A stretch of DNA of 64,000 nucleotides. Source: Lysobacteraceae bacterium 2PB. Its GTDB lineage: Bacteria; Pseudomonadota; Gammaproteobacteria; Xanthomonadales; Xanthomonadaceae. A program made the position numbers and the translations under genes. The notes beneath the pieces were generated by a model. The model did not search any database and was not told the origin of the DNA. It saw nothing but the letters and a program-made list of their open reading frames with translations. Below are positions 18,732 to 27,407 of the stretch, in pieces; the stretch's first letter is position 1, and the number at the start of each line of letters is the position of its first letter. Where the stretch lies: contig SCMT01000003.1 in assembly GCA_005502915.1 (NCBI GenBank), positions 124,001 through 188,000 of the forward strand. The letters are read 5' to 3'.

Positions 18732-19250
18732 ATGGCGTTTCAATTGGACATTAAGGGACTTAAAAGTGTGCCGTTGTCGGAGGTTACAGCGGGTGAGCTT
18801 GTTTGGGTGATTACGCCACGAACAGGTGCCTTGCATCCTGCATTAGTCCTTGCCGGTGATGAAAAAAGTGGCGCGCGTGTAGTGCTCTACTTTTACAAGG
18901 ACAAGCTTTTTGTAGATGAATATTCGAAGAGTGACACCGCTCAATTGCATGCAGTAAGGCTATCTAATGCGGCCTCATTGAAAATTGAGGTCCCGAGCGA
19001 AACGGAATCAGCCGAGCAGAGGGGTAATGGTTGCTTGATAGTTCAGCCAGCTAGAGCCTACATGCAAGTAGAATCACTCGACAAATACAATACAAAAGTT
19101 CCTTCGTATGTGTCGCTTGATGAATTAAAGGAAGAAATGCACTTGCATTTCAATAACGAAGTAATTCTGAATACTTGGAGGTTAGTTGCAATAGGTTCGA
19201 ATGGGGAAAGGCAGGCTGTGTTCTCTCGAGGGAAGTGGAGCGAGGAGTAA
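18732..19250 (+). CDS. Hypothetical protein, AT-rich island gene
   Basis: 172 aa from ATG 18732, which has an excellent AAGGAGG 4 nt upstream; an ATG at 18714 is in frame but sits before the ribosome site. The base composition is far more AT-rich than anything around it, so recent transfer is likely. No signal peptide or membrane segment. The first 60 residues look like a small beta-barrel (LVWVITPRTGALHPALVLAGDE), the end is mixed. Family not recognised. It lies between phage relics and may be a phage or plasmid accessory gene. Confidence 0.6.
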   Translation: MAFQLDIKGLKSVPLSEVTAGELVWVITPRTGALHPALVLAGDEKSGARVVLYFYKDKLFVDEYSKSDTAQLHAVRLSNAASLKIEVPSETESAEQRGNGCLIVQPARAYMQVESLDKYNTKVPSYVSLDELKEEMHLHFNNEVILNTWRLVAIGSNGERQAVFSRGKWSEE

Positions 19251-19292
19251 AAAGCGGCATAACTTTTCCGCAATGGCTGATCCCAATAGAAA

Positions 19293-19322
19293 AGCCCCGG
19301 CTATTTCGTAGCGCCGGGGGCT
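19293..19322 (-). terminator. Intrinsic terminator read on the minus strand
   Basis: AGCCCCGGC and GCCGGGGGCT form a 9-bp stem with a one-base bulge. On the minus strand it is followed by TTTTC, so it would terminate the Zot-like remnant whose reading frame ends inside it. It may also slow readthrough from the plus-strand gene ending at 19250. Confidence 0.6.
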
Positions 19323-19745
19323 AGCTCCAATGAGCCGTAGTGATGCAACTCGCCGAACCGCAGGCCTGTAGCAGCGCTTGCGGCCCGTGGGGACTGCGCC
19401 GGTCTCTTCGACTTGTCTTCAGGTTCGGCTAGCTGTTGCGACTGCTGCGCTGTCTGTGCTGGATCAGGCTCTTTGTACGGGTTGTAAGCCTGGCCGTAGC
19501 GTGCGACGTGACGGCAATCCTTTTCGTAGCGGGTACCCTGCATCCGTGATGCATGAGCACGAATCATCAAGATGCTGACCATTAGCACCTTCGCCAGCTT
19601 CGCTGGCAGCGCAGAAGAGTTGCGGCTTCGCTAATGCTCGATTCACGTCATCAAAGACCGGTGCCGACCATGGCGCGTTGGCGAGTTGTGGCAACTGTTC
19701 CTGCGCGTATTTTCGACCGCTCGTGGCTTCTTAGCCTTATCGGCA
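19301..19745 (-). pseudogene. Frameshifted C-terminus of a filamentous-phage Zot-like protein
   Basis: Two overlapping frames carry consecutive pieces of one domain. The first piece gives KYAQEQLPQLANAPWSAPVF, a short proline/aspartate linker and a cysteine segment ending DDSCSCIT. After a frameshift near 19555 the next frame continues GTRYEKDC...ARYGQAYNPYK. The C-x-C...GTRY...C...G-x-x-NPYK pattern is the periplasmic tail of Zot (gp1/pI) assembly proteins of inoviruses. A stop (TAA) in frame just before the first piece shows a second lesion. The N-terminal ATPase part is gone. A filamentous prophage was once here. Confidence 0.65.
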
Positions 19746-19938
19746 TGTGGCGGCGCGTCGTCAGTCGCTGCCGGCTTCGTCCAAGGCCCAGGATTCATTT
19801 CGTTTCGATAAGGCGATTCCTGCGCGGCACGCGAAGCCGTCAAACGGAGAAACGGCTGCCCTCCGGACAGCACCATTCCTCGCCGGGCATGCAGGCCGCC
19901 GGCAAGCCGGAACAACGTATTTTCAGGCAGAAACAGCA

Positions 19939-19966
19939 TTGACATGCACTGCGTATTGAATATGCT
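19939..19966 (+). promoter_or_regulatory. Sigma-70-like promoter for the P450 gene
   Basis: TTGACA (19939-19944), a 16-bp spacer and TATGCT (19961-19966), about 80 bp before the P450 start. The -35 box is perfect, the -10 box matches at four of six positions. Confidence 0.5.
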
Positions 19967-20047
19967 CGGTCTGTTGTGCCGAGGCGCCAGCGCGCCGACG
20001 GCATCTGACGGAACCAGACCATCAACGACAATGGAGTGAGCCAGACC

Positions 20048-21313
20048 ATGAGCGAGACGACCCCGGACACCGCGACGGCGCCGGACATCGAAATGTCCCC
20101 AGAAACGGGGATGCCACCGGGACTGTTCAACCCGTTCCTGCCGGGCTTCGACGAGAACCCCTACGAGCATTACCGCGAGCTGCGCGATACCGACCCGGTG
20201 CAGGAGCACCCGATGGGATTCTGGTTCGTTTCGCGCCACGCCGATGTGTCCGCGATCCTGCGCGATGCGCGACTGTCCGTCGCGGACCACAACCTCGCGG
20301 CGGGTCCGATGCGCGACCAGTTCGAACAGCTGATGGCCGACGTGCCGGTCAAGCTGGTGACCATGATGGACAGCGACCCGCCGGATCACACCCGTCTGCG
20401 GTCGCTGGTGGGCAAGGTGTTCACGCCGCGATCGATCGCCGCGCTCGAGCCGATGGTGACCCAGCACGTCGATCATGCACTCGATCGCATCGCGGACGCC
20501 GGCTCGGTCAACCTGATCGACGCCCTCGCCTTCCCGCTGCCGTTCGCGGTGATCAGCGAAATGCTCGGCATGCCGGAAACCGACCACAAGCATGTGCTCG
20601 AGCTGACCGAAAAGCTGGTGATCGCGCTGGAGCCGGTCGGCGACCCGGAAGTGATGAAGTCGATCGTGCATGCCGAGATCGAGCTTGCCGGCATGATGCG
20701 CGAAGTCATCGCGTGGAAGCGCAACAACCCGGGCGACGACCTGCTGACCGCGATGATCCAGGCGGAACAGGACGGCGACCTGCTCTCCGACGACGAACTG
20801 GTGGCCCAGGTCCTGCTGCTTTACGTCGCCGGCCATCACACGACCGTGAACCTGATCGGCAACGGCGTCACCGCGCTGCTGCGTCACCCCGACCAGCATG
20901 CGCTGCTGCGGTCGAATCCGGATCTCATCGGCAACGCCGTCGAGGAATTCCTCCGCTACGACAGCCCGATCCACCAGACCCGCCGCATCACGCTGGCGCC
21001 GTACCAGGTCGGCGGCCATGTGATCCCGGCCGGCGCGATGATGATCGCCTGCCTCGGCGCGGCCAACCGCGACGAGCGCGCCTTCGGCCCGGATGTCGAC
21101 GTGCTGCGGCTCGACCGCGAACAGGCACGCCAGCATGTGTCGTTCGGTGCCGGTGCGCATCACTGCCTCGGTTCCGCGCTCGGCCGCCTCGAAGGCCGGA
21201 TCGCGATCAGCCGCCTCGTCAGCAGGTTCCCGCGACTGGCCCTGTCCGGTCCGGTGAAATGGAACGGCCGCATCAACCTGCGCGGCGCGACGGAAATCCC
21301 GGTCACCGTGTAA
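20048..21313 (+). CDS. Cytochrome P450 (bacterial tailoring type)
   Basis: 421 aa, soluble class I bacterial P450 without a membrane anchor. The heme ligand is Cys373 in FGAGAHHCLGSALGR; the ExxR helix reads EEFLRYDSPIHQTRR. The I-helix oxygen-activation motif is AGHHTT (residues 261-266): where most relatives have Glu or Asp there is His264, an unusual change in the acid-alcohol pair. It is the only plus-strand gene of the polyketide cluster and has its own promoter and terminator. Likely role: late hydroxylation or epoxidation of the polyketide. Redox partners are not in the window. An upstream in-frame GTG at 20036 is the alternative start. Confidence 0.88.
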   Translation: MSETTPDTATAPDIEMSPETGMPPGLFNPFLPGFDENPYEHYRELRDTDPVQEHPMGFWFVSRHADVSAILRDARLSVADHNLAAGPMRDQFEQLMADVPVKLVTMMDSDPPDHTRLRSLVGKVFTPRSIAALEPMVTQHVDHALDRIADAGSVNLIDALAFPLPFAVISEMLGMPETDHKHVLELTEKLVIALEPVGDPEVMKSIVHAEIELAGMMREVIAWKRNNPGDDLLTAMIQAEQDGDLLSDDELVAQVLLLYVAGHHTTVNLIGNGVTALLRHPDQHALLRSNPDLIGNAVEEFLRYDSPIHQTRRITLAPYQVGGHVIPAGAMMIACLGAANRDERAFGPDVDVLRLDREQARQHVSFGAGAHHCLGSALGRLEGRIAISRLVSRFPRLALSGPVKWNGRINLRGATEIPVTV

Positions 21314-21352
21314 GCAACAGACCGGGCGACCACAATCCGCGAGTGTTTCTTC

Positions 21353-21375
21353 GACGCCGGGCAACCCCCGGCGTC
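21353..21375 (+). terminator. Terminator hairpin after the P450 gene
   Basis: A perfect 9-bp stem (GACGCCGGG/CCCGGCGTC) with a 5-base loop, 40 bp after the stop. There is no long T tract, only TTCGT. Confidence 0.6.
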
Positions 21376-21580
21376 TTCGTGTCTGCAGTCAGCGACAAGC
21401 CTTCATGTCGAGACGAGCCCGCGGTCGTTCACCGCCAGGCGAGCTTGACGCAAGGCGTTCAGTCGGTGCCCCGCCCTTTCCTTCCCTACCCTGTCTGGTT
21501 CTCCAGCGCCCTCGGCCTTCCCCCATCGCGCGAATGCCACTGGCGGATTGCCATGGTATTTCCGGCGCTGCAAACAGGAA

Positions 21581-21667
21581 CGCCGGGCACAGGTCGAGGA
21601 TCGACGCTGTGCCCGGCGCTAGAGAGTCCGGTCCGTGCAGCGATCGACTGATCCGTCGATCGCTGCA
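21581..21667. terminator. Two adjacent perfect hairpins between convergent operons
   Basis: Stem 1 pairs 21581-21592 with 21607-21618 (12 bp, CGCCGGGCACAG), with an inner 5-bp stem. Stem 2 pairs 21636-21648 with 21655-21667 (13 bp, core GCAGCGATCGAC). Both lie between the P450 gene and the convergent START gene. They probably act as a two-way transcription barrier. The 21376-21580 stretch before them holds no gene. Confidence 0.6.
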
Positions 21668-21690
21668 TGCGCATGGCTGCGCGAACCAGG

Positions 21691-22455
21691 TCAGCGGATG
21701 TCGTCGATGAAGTCCAGCTTGGCGGTCTTGTACTTCTCTTCCTGGAGGCTCGTCCGCAGCGTGGTCGCGAAGAACGTGTGGCTCTGGTCGACGAGGGTCA
21801 TGTTGAGCAGGAAATACGGGAAGAATCCGATGCCCGGCAGATCGACGTCCTGGATCAGCGAGACTTCGACCTTGCCGTTCGGCTTCGGCGTGTAGACCCA
21901 GCGGTTGTGGATTCGCTCGATGCGCACGACTCCGGGCGTATGCGGCAAGGTGTTGGGCAGCCCCACCACGTCGAGCACGACTTCCTTGGTCTCCTTGTTC
22001 TGGTCGAACATCGTCGCGATCAGCAGCTCACGATCGGCGAACGGTCCGGGCAGCTCCACGCGCCACATGTCCTTGTCGTAGCCGCGCACCGGATCGAAGT
22101 CCTGGATGCGCTTCATTTCCTTGCAGCCGGGCACCCAGTCGATGCAGTTCTGCAGCGTGTCGCCGACGCCGATGTGCTGCGAGGTGAGCTGGGTCAGGGT
22201 GTAGTCGCCTTCCATGACCGTCCGCGCCTTGAGCAGCGGGTCGCCCGGAGCCTTCAGCAGGTAGACCTGGATGCCATCCTCGTCCTTCGCGAGCTTCCAT
22301 TCGGCCGTGCCGGAAGCCACCCAGGCGTAGTGCGCGGCGAGCACCGCCAACACGAACAAGCTGAATGCGAAATAGAGCCTTTTCCAGAGCGGATCCTTGA
22401 TCTTCCTGGGCGCGGCAGCCTTGTCCGTGGTCGTGGTATTCGATGCTTCGCTCAT
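21691..22455 (-). CDS. START-domain (lipid-binding) protein with N-terminal membrane helix
   Basis: 254 aa. A cytoplasmic start rich in Lys/Thr, a single membrane helix (about residues 29-48, LYFAFSLFVLAVLAAHYAWV), then a START-like helix-grip domain (residues 50-254; AEWKLAKDEDGIQVYLLKAP at its beginning). START domains hold a hydrophobic molecule in a deep pocket. Last gene of a four-gene minus-strand set (RND, LolA-like, GMC, START), 67 bp after GMC. It may carry the lipophilic product, or an intermediate, between enzyme and exporter. The domain is recognisable, the ligand is inferred. Confidence 0.7.
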   Translation of the reverse strand: MSEASNTTTTDKAAAPRKIKDPLWKRLYFAFSLFVLAVLAAHYAWVASGTAEWKLAKDEDGIQVYLLKAPGDPLLKARTVMEGDYTLTQLTSQHIGVGDTLQNCIDWVPGCKEMKRIQDFDPVRGYDKDMWRVELPGPFADRELLIATMFDQNKETKEVVLDVVGLPNTLPHTPGVVRIERIHNRWVYTPKPNGKVEVSLIQDVDLPGIGFFPYFLLNMTLVDQSHTFFATTLRTSLQEEKYKTAKLDFIDDIR

Positions 22456-22522
22456 GGTGTCTTCCTGTCGTTGCGATGGGCTGGGTGGTGGAACAACGCG
22501 TGCGTTTCGCGGGCTGCGGCGG

Positions 22523-23833
22523 TCAGGCCGCCACGCCCTCCGCTTCGGCGTGCGCGTTGCGGGTATGGGTGAGGATGCCGGCGAGGTATGTCGCCAGGCA
22601 CAGCAGCGTGAGTGTCGGCGCGACCCGTCCGTTCTCCGGGATCAACGAGCCGTCGCAGACATGGAGATCGCGCACGCTGGTTTCGAGTCTCGCGTCGACA
22701 TCGCTGCCGACGCGCAGGGTGCCGAGGGCGCCGCCGGAGAACATCGGCGCCTTGAAGATGTCGCGGGCACCGGCGCGGTCGAGGATCTCGCGTGCCGCCT
22801 TCTCGCCTCGTGCGAGCTTGTCGAACACGCCGGCATCGAGCGGCTTGTGGTAGCGCCCGTCGGCCGAGAGCCCGCCGCCGACTTGGTCGTGGGCCATGAC
22901 CGTGATGCCGAGGTGCTCGGGGTACGCGAACATCCGCGGGACCTGCATGTACTGCAGCATGAACATGAGGAACGGCAGCTTGTGGACGTTCGCGTCCTTG
23001 ATGACGATGCCCTCTTCCAGCGTCATCTCCATCACGCCGCAGAAACTGTCGATGCCGCGAAGGCCCGGGACGCGACCGAACAGCGTGAAGCTGGGGTCGA
23101 TGAAATAACCGCCGGCAGCCACATGCTGCAAGCCGCTGGCGCGCAGCAGCAGTGGCGTCGCGAGCGAGCCCGCGCAGACGACGACGCGCCCAGCGTGGAA
23201 GCGGACGGTACGGCTGCGGAAGGCGCCTTCCTTGATCCGGCACTCCACGCCGACCGCGCGCCCGTCCTCGATGAGCACGCGCTCCGCGAGGACGCCGCAC
23301 TTGAGCATCGCGCCCTGCCGAACCGCTTCGTCGACGTAGGTCAGTGCCTTCCACTTCGCGTCGTAGCAGTAGGCCCCGCTGCACTTCGACTGGTCGATCA
23401 GCATCAGCTTCTTCTTCCAGTCGTAACCGGCCGCGATCGCGGCATCCCGCATCCTGAGCGACTGCGGGCTCATCAGCGCGTCGGGCATCTCGGCGAGCGG
23501 AAGCTGCTGGCGGATGGCATCGTAGGCAGGCTGCAGGTCGATGCCGAGCGCGCGATAGGCGTCGATCGGCGGTTCGTCCATGACCCCCAGGTACATCGCG
23601 CTCGATCCGCCCGCGGCGTACACGCGGGCATCCTTGAGCTTGTCGGCCACGGGCACTTCGTTGAACATCGACGCCAGCGTCCACACGGTCTCCTTGAGCG
23701 GCAGATACTGCCCCCGCTCCAGGATCAGCACCTTCTGCCCGCGAGCGGTCAGCTCGCGCGCGATCACGGCGCCGGCGGTGCCGGAGCCGACCACGATGCA
23801 GTCGTAGGCTTCACCGACTCCGGGCGTGTTCAT
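22523..23833 (-). CDS. GMC-family FAD-dependent oxidoreductase
   Basis: 436 aa. The N-terminal FAD-binding motif is VVGSGTAGAVIARELTARG, followed by LERGQYLPL. The C-terminal GMC signature reads VCDGSLIPENGRVAPTLTL. At 436 residues it is shorter than most GMC enzymes (500-600), with reduced substrate-domain loops. GMC enzymes oxidise alcohols to aldehydes or ketones. Its start overlaps the stop of the LolA-like gene (ATGA). Likely role: oxidation of a hydroxyl of the polyketide during or before export. The exact substrate cannot be read from the sequence. Confidence 0.82.
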   Translation of the reverse strand: MNTPGVGEAYDCIVVGSGTAGAVIARELTARGQKVLILERGQYLPLKETVWTLASMFNEVPVADKLKDARVYAAGGSSAMYLGVMDEPPIDAYRALGIDLQPAYDAIRQQLPLAEMPDALMSPQSLRMRDAAIAAGYDWKKKLMLIDQSKCSGAYCYDAKWKALTYVDEAVRQGAMLKCGVLAERVLIEDGRAVGVECRIKEGAFRSRTVRFHAGRVVVCAGSLATPLLLRASGLQHVAAGGYFIDPSFTLFGRVPGLRGIDSFCGVMEMTLEEGIVIKDANVHKLPFLMFMLQYMQVPRMFAYPEHLGITVMAHDQVGGGLSADGRYHKPLDAGVFDKLARGEKAAREILDRAGARDIFKAPMFSGGALGTLRVGSDVDARLETSVRDLHVCDGSLIPENGRVAPTLTLLCLATYLAGILTHTRNAHAEAEGVAA

Positions 23834-24753
23834 GGCTTTGCCGATGCCTGCTGCGTACCGCTCTTTCCGTCGGTCAGATACTTGCGGTAGGCCTGCATGT
23901 GACGCTCGCGGAAAGCGAAGTCCGTCAGCGAGCGCTGGCTCAGGAACTCTTCGTCGATGTCGACGTTGAGCACGATGTCGGGATGCTCCCAGATCGTGAT
24001 CCGGCGCTTCGTGAGGTTGTTCATGGAGGCCTTCATGACCAGCCAGACCTTGCCGATCTGCTTCACGTCCAGCGCCGAGAACTGCTTGTAATGCCTGCCG
24101 CTGCGGTCGTAGAGATCTTCCTTGAGGACGATGTAGCGTTCCTTGTCGACGTAGGCGACGATGCGGCCGTAGAACGACCGCTTGCGGCGACTCTCGGTCG
24201 GGGTCAACTCGATCTTCCAGACCTGGCGGCCGCGATAGGTGTCCTCGCCGAGCAGCTTGTAGGTGTAGTCCTTCACCTTTCTCACGTCGGCGTCTTCGGC
24301 CGAGACTTCCGAACCGAACACGGCGCCGCTCTCGCCGCTGTCGGCGACGGAAACGATGCGCTTGACCTTGCTCAGCACGGGCAGGTAGACCCAGAAATCG
24401 GACGCCTTTTCGTCTTCTGCATAGCCCCAGGACAGCATCGCCGTGTTCTTGTCGCTGACCGGCTGGATGATGACGTCGAGCGCCTTGAAGTCCAGGTCAC
24501 GGCGCCCCGGGGGGCGCCGCGTCTTGCTGAAGGATTCGAAGACCACGACGCGCGGCTTCTCGGCGCAGGACAGCTTGCCGCCGCTGACGCTGTAGCGGCA
24601 TGTCGAGAACTTCATCTGCCGGACCGAGGACGAATAGCTGTGATTCGTCGCATCGTCCACCTTGATCATGATCTCGCGGGCGTCCTGCGCAAAGGATGCG
24701 ATCGGGGCGGCCATGAGCAGCGCCGCGAGGAACACACGGTAATTCGCCTTCAT
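23830..24753 (-). CDS. LolA-like periplasmic carrier (outer-membrane lipoprotein-sorting family)
   Basis: 307 aa with a Sec signal peptide (MKANYRVFLAALLMAAPIASFAQ). The mature part is the half-barrel LolA/LppX-type fold typical of 'outer membrane lipoprotein-sorting' proteins that accompany MMPL/RND lipid transporters: SFWVY-like segment SDFWVYLPVLSKVKRI at about residue 140, and GRIVAYVDKERYIVLKEDLYD at about residue 215. Coupled to both neighbours by ATGA overlaps. It would shuttle a hydrophobic molecule from the inner-membrane pump across the periplasm. Confidence 0.75.
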   Translation of the reverse strand: MKANYRVFLAALLMAAPIASFAQDAREIMIKVDDATNHSYSSSVRQMKFSTCRYSVSGGKLSCAEKPRVVVFESFSKTRRPPGRRDLDFKALDVIIQPVSDKNTAMLSWGYAEDEKASDFWVYLPVLSKVKRIVSVADSGESGAVFGSEVSAEDADVRKVKDYTYKLLGEDTYRGRQVWKIELTPTESRRKRSFYGRIVAYVDKERYIVLKEDLYDRSGRHYKQFSALDVKQIGKVWLVMKASMNNLTKRRITIWEHPDIVLNVDIDEEFLSQRSLTDFAFRERHMQAYRKYLTDGKSGTQQASAKP

Positions 24754-27272
24754 CCAACGGTCTCCGTCTTGAACTTGGGTTTGAATTTCAACAGCAATGC
24801 GGGCAGCAGGAACAGGTCGTTGAGCAGGCCCATCAGGATGGCCAGTGCGCCGAACTTGCCCATGTTCGACGTGCCCGCGGCGGAAGCGACCGCCATGATG
24901 CCGAAGCCCAGGCCCAGGATCAGCGCCGTGAACACCACGCCGGGGCCGGCTTCGGCCATGGTCCGCCGCAGCGCGGCGTTGACGTCGTTGTCCTTGGCCA
25001 GCTGCAGCTGGTACGTCGAGATGAAGTGCACGGTGTCGTCGACGGAAATGCCGATGATGATCGGCGCGAGCATCATCGTGAAGAAGTCGAGCGGGACATC
25101 GGTGATGCCGAGCAGGCCCAGGGTGAGCAGCGCGGGGATCAGGTTGGGAATCAGCGCGATGAAGCCGACCTTGAGCGATCCGAACACCAGCAGCAGGATC
25201 ACGCTCACCGCGACCAGGGCGATGCCGAAGGTCAGCGCCTGGTTCTCGGTGATGTACTGCGAGGCCTGCATCTGCAGCGCGAAGATGCCGGTGATGGAGA
25301 CCTGGGTCTTGGGATACTTCGCCTTCAGCTGGGCCGTCATCTTGTCGATGTCGGCGCGCATCTTCTTGAAGACCTCGTAGTACTCGTACGAACCGTAGCT
25401 GTGCAGCGAGATCCTGATGTTGGCCTTGCGATAGCTGTCGTCCACCATGCGCTGGCGTTCGCTCGGATTCGCACTGTTGAACAGGAACAGGGTCTGCGAC
25501 AGCGTTTCGCGCGTATCGGGAATCCGGTCGAACTCCGGCGCGTTGCCGTTGAGCTTCCGGTTGGCGTCCTTGACGATGTAGGCAAGCGAATCGGTCGTCA
25601 CGACGTACTTCTTGTACTTCGTCTCGAACTCCTTCTGCAGCGCATCCATCGCCTTCAGCACGTCGGGATCCTGCAGGGCGAAGTCTTCCTTGAAGTCGAG
25701 GTAGAGCACCATGGCGTAGGCGCCCATCATGTGCTCGTCGGCCACCTTCACGCTCTGGGTGAAGGTCGAGTCCTCCGGATACTGGTCAAGGATCTGCGAG
25801 TCGATCTTCACCTGGGTCGCGCCGTAGATCGAGATGCCGAGCACCAGGATGAACGGGGCGATGAACGCGGTCGGGCGCTTCTCGACGAGCGGGACCACCT
25901 TGTTCAGCGTCGACTTGAGGAACGGCAGCACGTCGAGGAAACGCTTCTTCTCCGGCGATTCGACGATCACCGCCTTCTTCGACACCGTCGGCCAGAGGTC
26001 GATCAGCAGGGGCAGCAGGTAGAAGGTCAGCAGCAGCGCGAACAGGATGCCGAGGGTCGACATGATCGCGAAGTTCTGGATCGGCACGACCGGCGTGATG
26101 TTCAGCGCCAGGGTGCCGGTCATGTTGGTCACGCCGGTGAGCAGCAGGGCCACGCCGGTGTACTTGTAGGTGCGGCGCAGCGCCTGCTGGTGGTCGACGC
26201 CGGAGGTGCGCAGGCGGGTGTAGCCGGTCAGCGCGTGCACGGAGTCGGCGACGCCGACGGTCAGGATCAGCAGGATGGTGAGGATCAGGAAGCCGGTGAC
26301 GGTGAGCCCGAGCAGGCCGGTGACGCCGAGCGTGAGCACGGTGCTCAGGACAACGATCAGCATCGACCACGCGACGGCCGAGGCGGAACGGAACAGGAAC
26401 CACAGCAGCACCATGATGATGGCGAACGCCGCCAGGTACAGGATGCCCATTTCCTCGGACATCTTCACGTCGTGCTCGGCGGCGGCGGTGTTGCCGACCG
26501 CGTAGTACTCGAAGTGCTTGGCGTATTCGGGCTTGTTGAGGATCTTCTTGATCTCCTCGAACAGCTTCAGGTAGTCGGCCTGGTCGGTCGGCTTGAACTC
26601 GACCGGCTTCTCATCGTCGGTCGACGCCGCCTGTTCCAGCGACAGCTCGGTGTCCTCGGTGACTTCTTCCGCATCGACCGGGATGGCGCCGAAGTCGGTC
26701 TCGATGTGGATGCCGCCGTACTTGTGATCGCGCGAGAAGAACTGGAGCGGCAGCTGCTTCTCGGACTCCGCGATCGCCTTGATCTGGGCGATGGCTTCCG
26801 GCGAGGTGGGGATGGTGTCGCCGACGAGCGGCTTGGAAATCAGCACGTCGCCGTCGACCGTCAGCACCGAGGCGTTCACCAGGGTGTCGACCTTGACGAT
26901 GTGGTCGAGCGCGGACTTCTCGCCCTCCTTCAGGCGGGACCTGTAGTTGATCAGGTCTTCCTGGATGCCGCGGACGGCCTCCAGGGAGGCCGGCGAGAAG
27001 ACATCGCCGTCCTTCGGCTTGTAGATGATGTAGACCCCGTCCTCGCTGCCGAACTGCTCGTGGTAGCGGTGGAACGCGACCAGCGTCGGATCTTCCTTGT
27101 GGAACCAGCCTTCGATGGTCATGTCCATGCGCAGCTTGCCCATGCCGAAGACGCTCGCGGCAAGGAGGGCAAGGAACACGATGCCGACGAGCAGGCGTCT
27201 CCTGCGCAATACGTCCGGAATGTTCTCGAAGTGATCGGACAATCGGCTGATGAGTCGCTCTCTAACGGACAT
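24750..27272 (-). CDS. RND/MMPL-family exporter
   Basis: 840 aa. Duplicated RND architecture: one N-terminal helix (about residues 25-45), a large periplasmic loop (50-275), six helices (about 280-440), a second loop (about 490-655) and six more helices. The proton-relay aspartates are visible in GVADSVHAL and GISVDDTVHF. It belongs to the predicted hydrophobic exporters (COG1033-like) that act with LolA-like carriers, not to drug pumps with a membrane fusion protein. AGGA lies about 8 nt before the ATG. The 135-bp gap to PKS D shows no clear promoter, so it may be cotranscribed. Confidence 0.85.
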   Translation of the reverse strand: MSVRERLISRLSDHFENIPDVLRRRRLLVGIVFLALLAASVFGMGKLRMDMTIEGWFHKEDPTLVAFHRYHEQFGSEDGVYIIYKPKDGDVFSPASLEAVRGIQEDLINYRSRLKEGEKSALDHIVKVDTLVNASVLTVDGDVLISKPLVGDTIPTSPEAIAQIKAIAESEKQLPLQFFSRDHKYGGIHIETDFGAIPVDAEEVTEDTELSLEQAASTDDEKPVEFKPTDQADYLKLFEEIKKILNKPEYAKHFEYYAVGNTAAAEHDVKMSEEMGILYLAAFAIIMVLLWFLFRSASAVAWSMLIVVLSTVLTLGVTGLLGLTVTGFLILTILLILTVGVADSVHALTGYTRLRTSGVDHQQALRRTYKYTGVALLLTGVTNMTGTLALNITPVVPIQNFAIMSTLGILFALLLTFYLLPLLIDLWPTVSKKAVIVESPEKKRFLDVLPFLKSTLNKVVPLVEKRPTAFIAPFILVLGISIYGATQVKIDSQILDQYPEDSTFTQSVKVADEHMMGAYAMVLYLDFKEDFALQDPDVLKAMDALQKEFETKYKKYVVTTDSLAYIVKDANRKLNGNAPEFDRIPDTRETLSQTLFLFNSANPSERQRMVDDSYRKANIRISLHSYGSYEYYEVFKKMRADIDKMTAQLKAKYPKTQVSITGIFALQMQASQYITENQALTFGIALVAVSVILLLVFGSLKVGFIALIPNLIPALLTLGLLGITDVPLDFFTMMLAPIIIGISVDDTVHFISTYQLQLAKDNDVNAALRRTMAEAGPGVVFTALILGLGFGIMAVASAAGTSNMGKFGALAILMGLLNDLFLLPALLLKFKPKFKTETVG

Positions 27273-27407
27273 GAGTGCACTTCCTGTTGGTCATGGTGAT
27301 TGCGTTGCGGGGGGGCGATGCCGCCGCAGAAATGGTCTGGTTGGGTGTTCGATGCGGTGAAACGATCCGGTGCGGGGCCGCGCCATCGGCCGGGCCGGGG
27401 CGATGGC

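Noticed and set aside
19643-21364. 573-codon minus-strand open frame
   Set aside because: Mostly antisense to the P450 gene; only its last part coincides with the Zot-like remnant, where other frames carry the recognisable motifs.
22397-23890. 497-codon plus-strand open frame
   Set aside because: Antisense to the GMC oxidoreductase, whose FAD-binding and C-terminal signatures are clear.
25026-27299. 757-codon plus-strand open frame
   Set aside because: Antisense to the RND transporter gene; its composition (His/Arg/Gln/Val-rich, no domain) is the usual mirror of a GC-rich gene.
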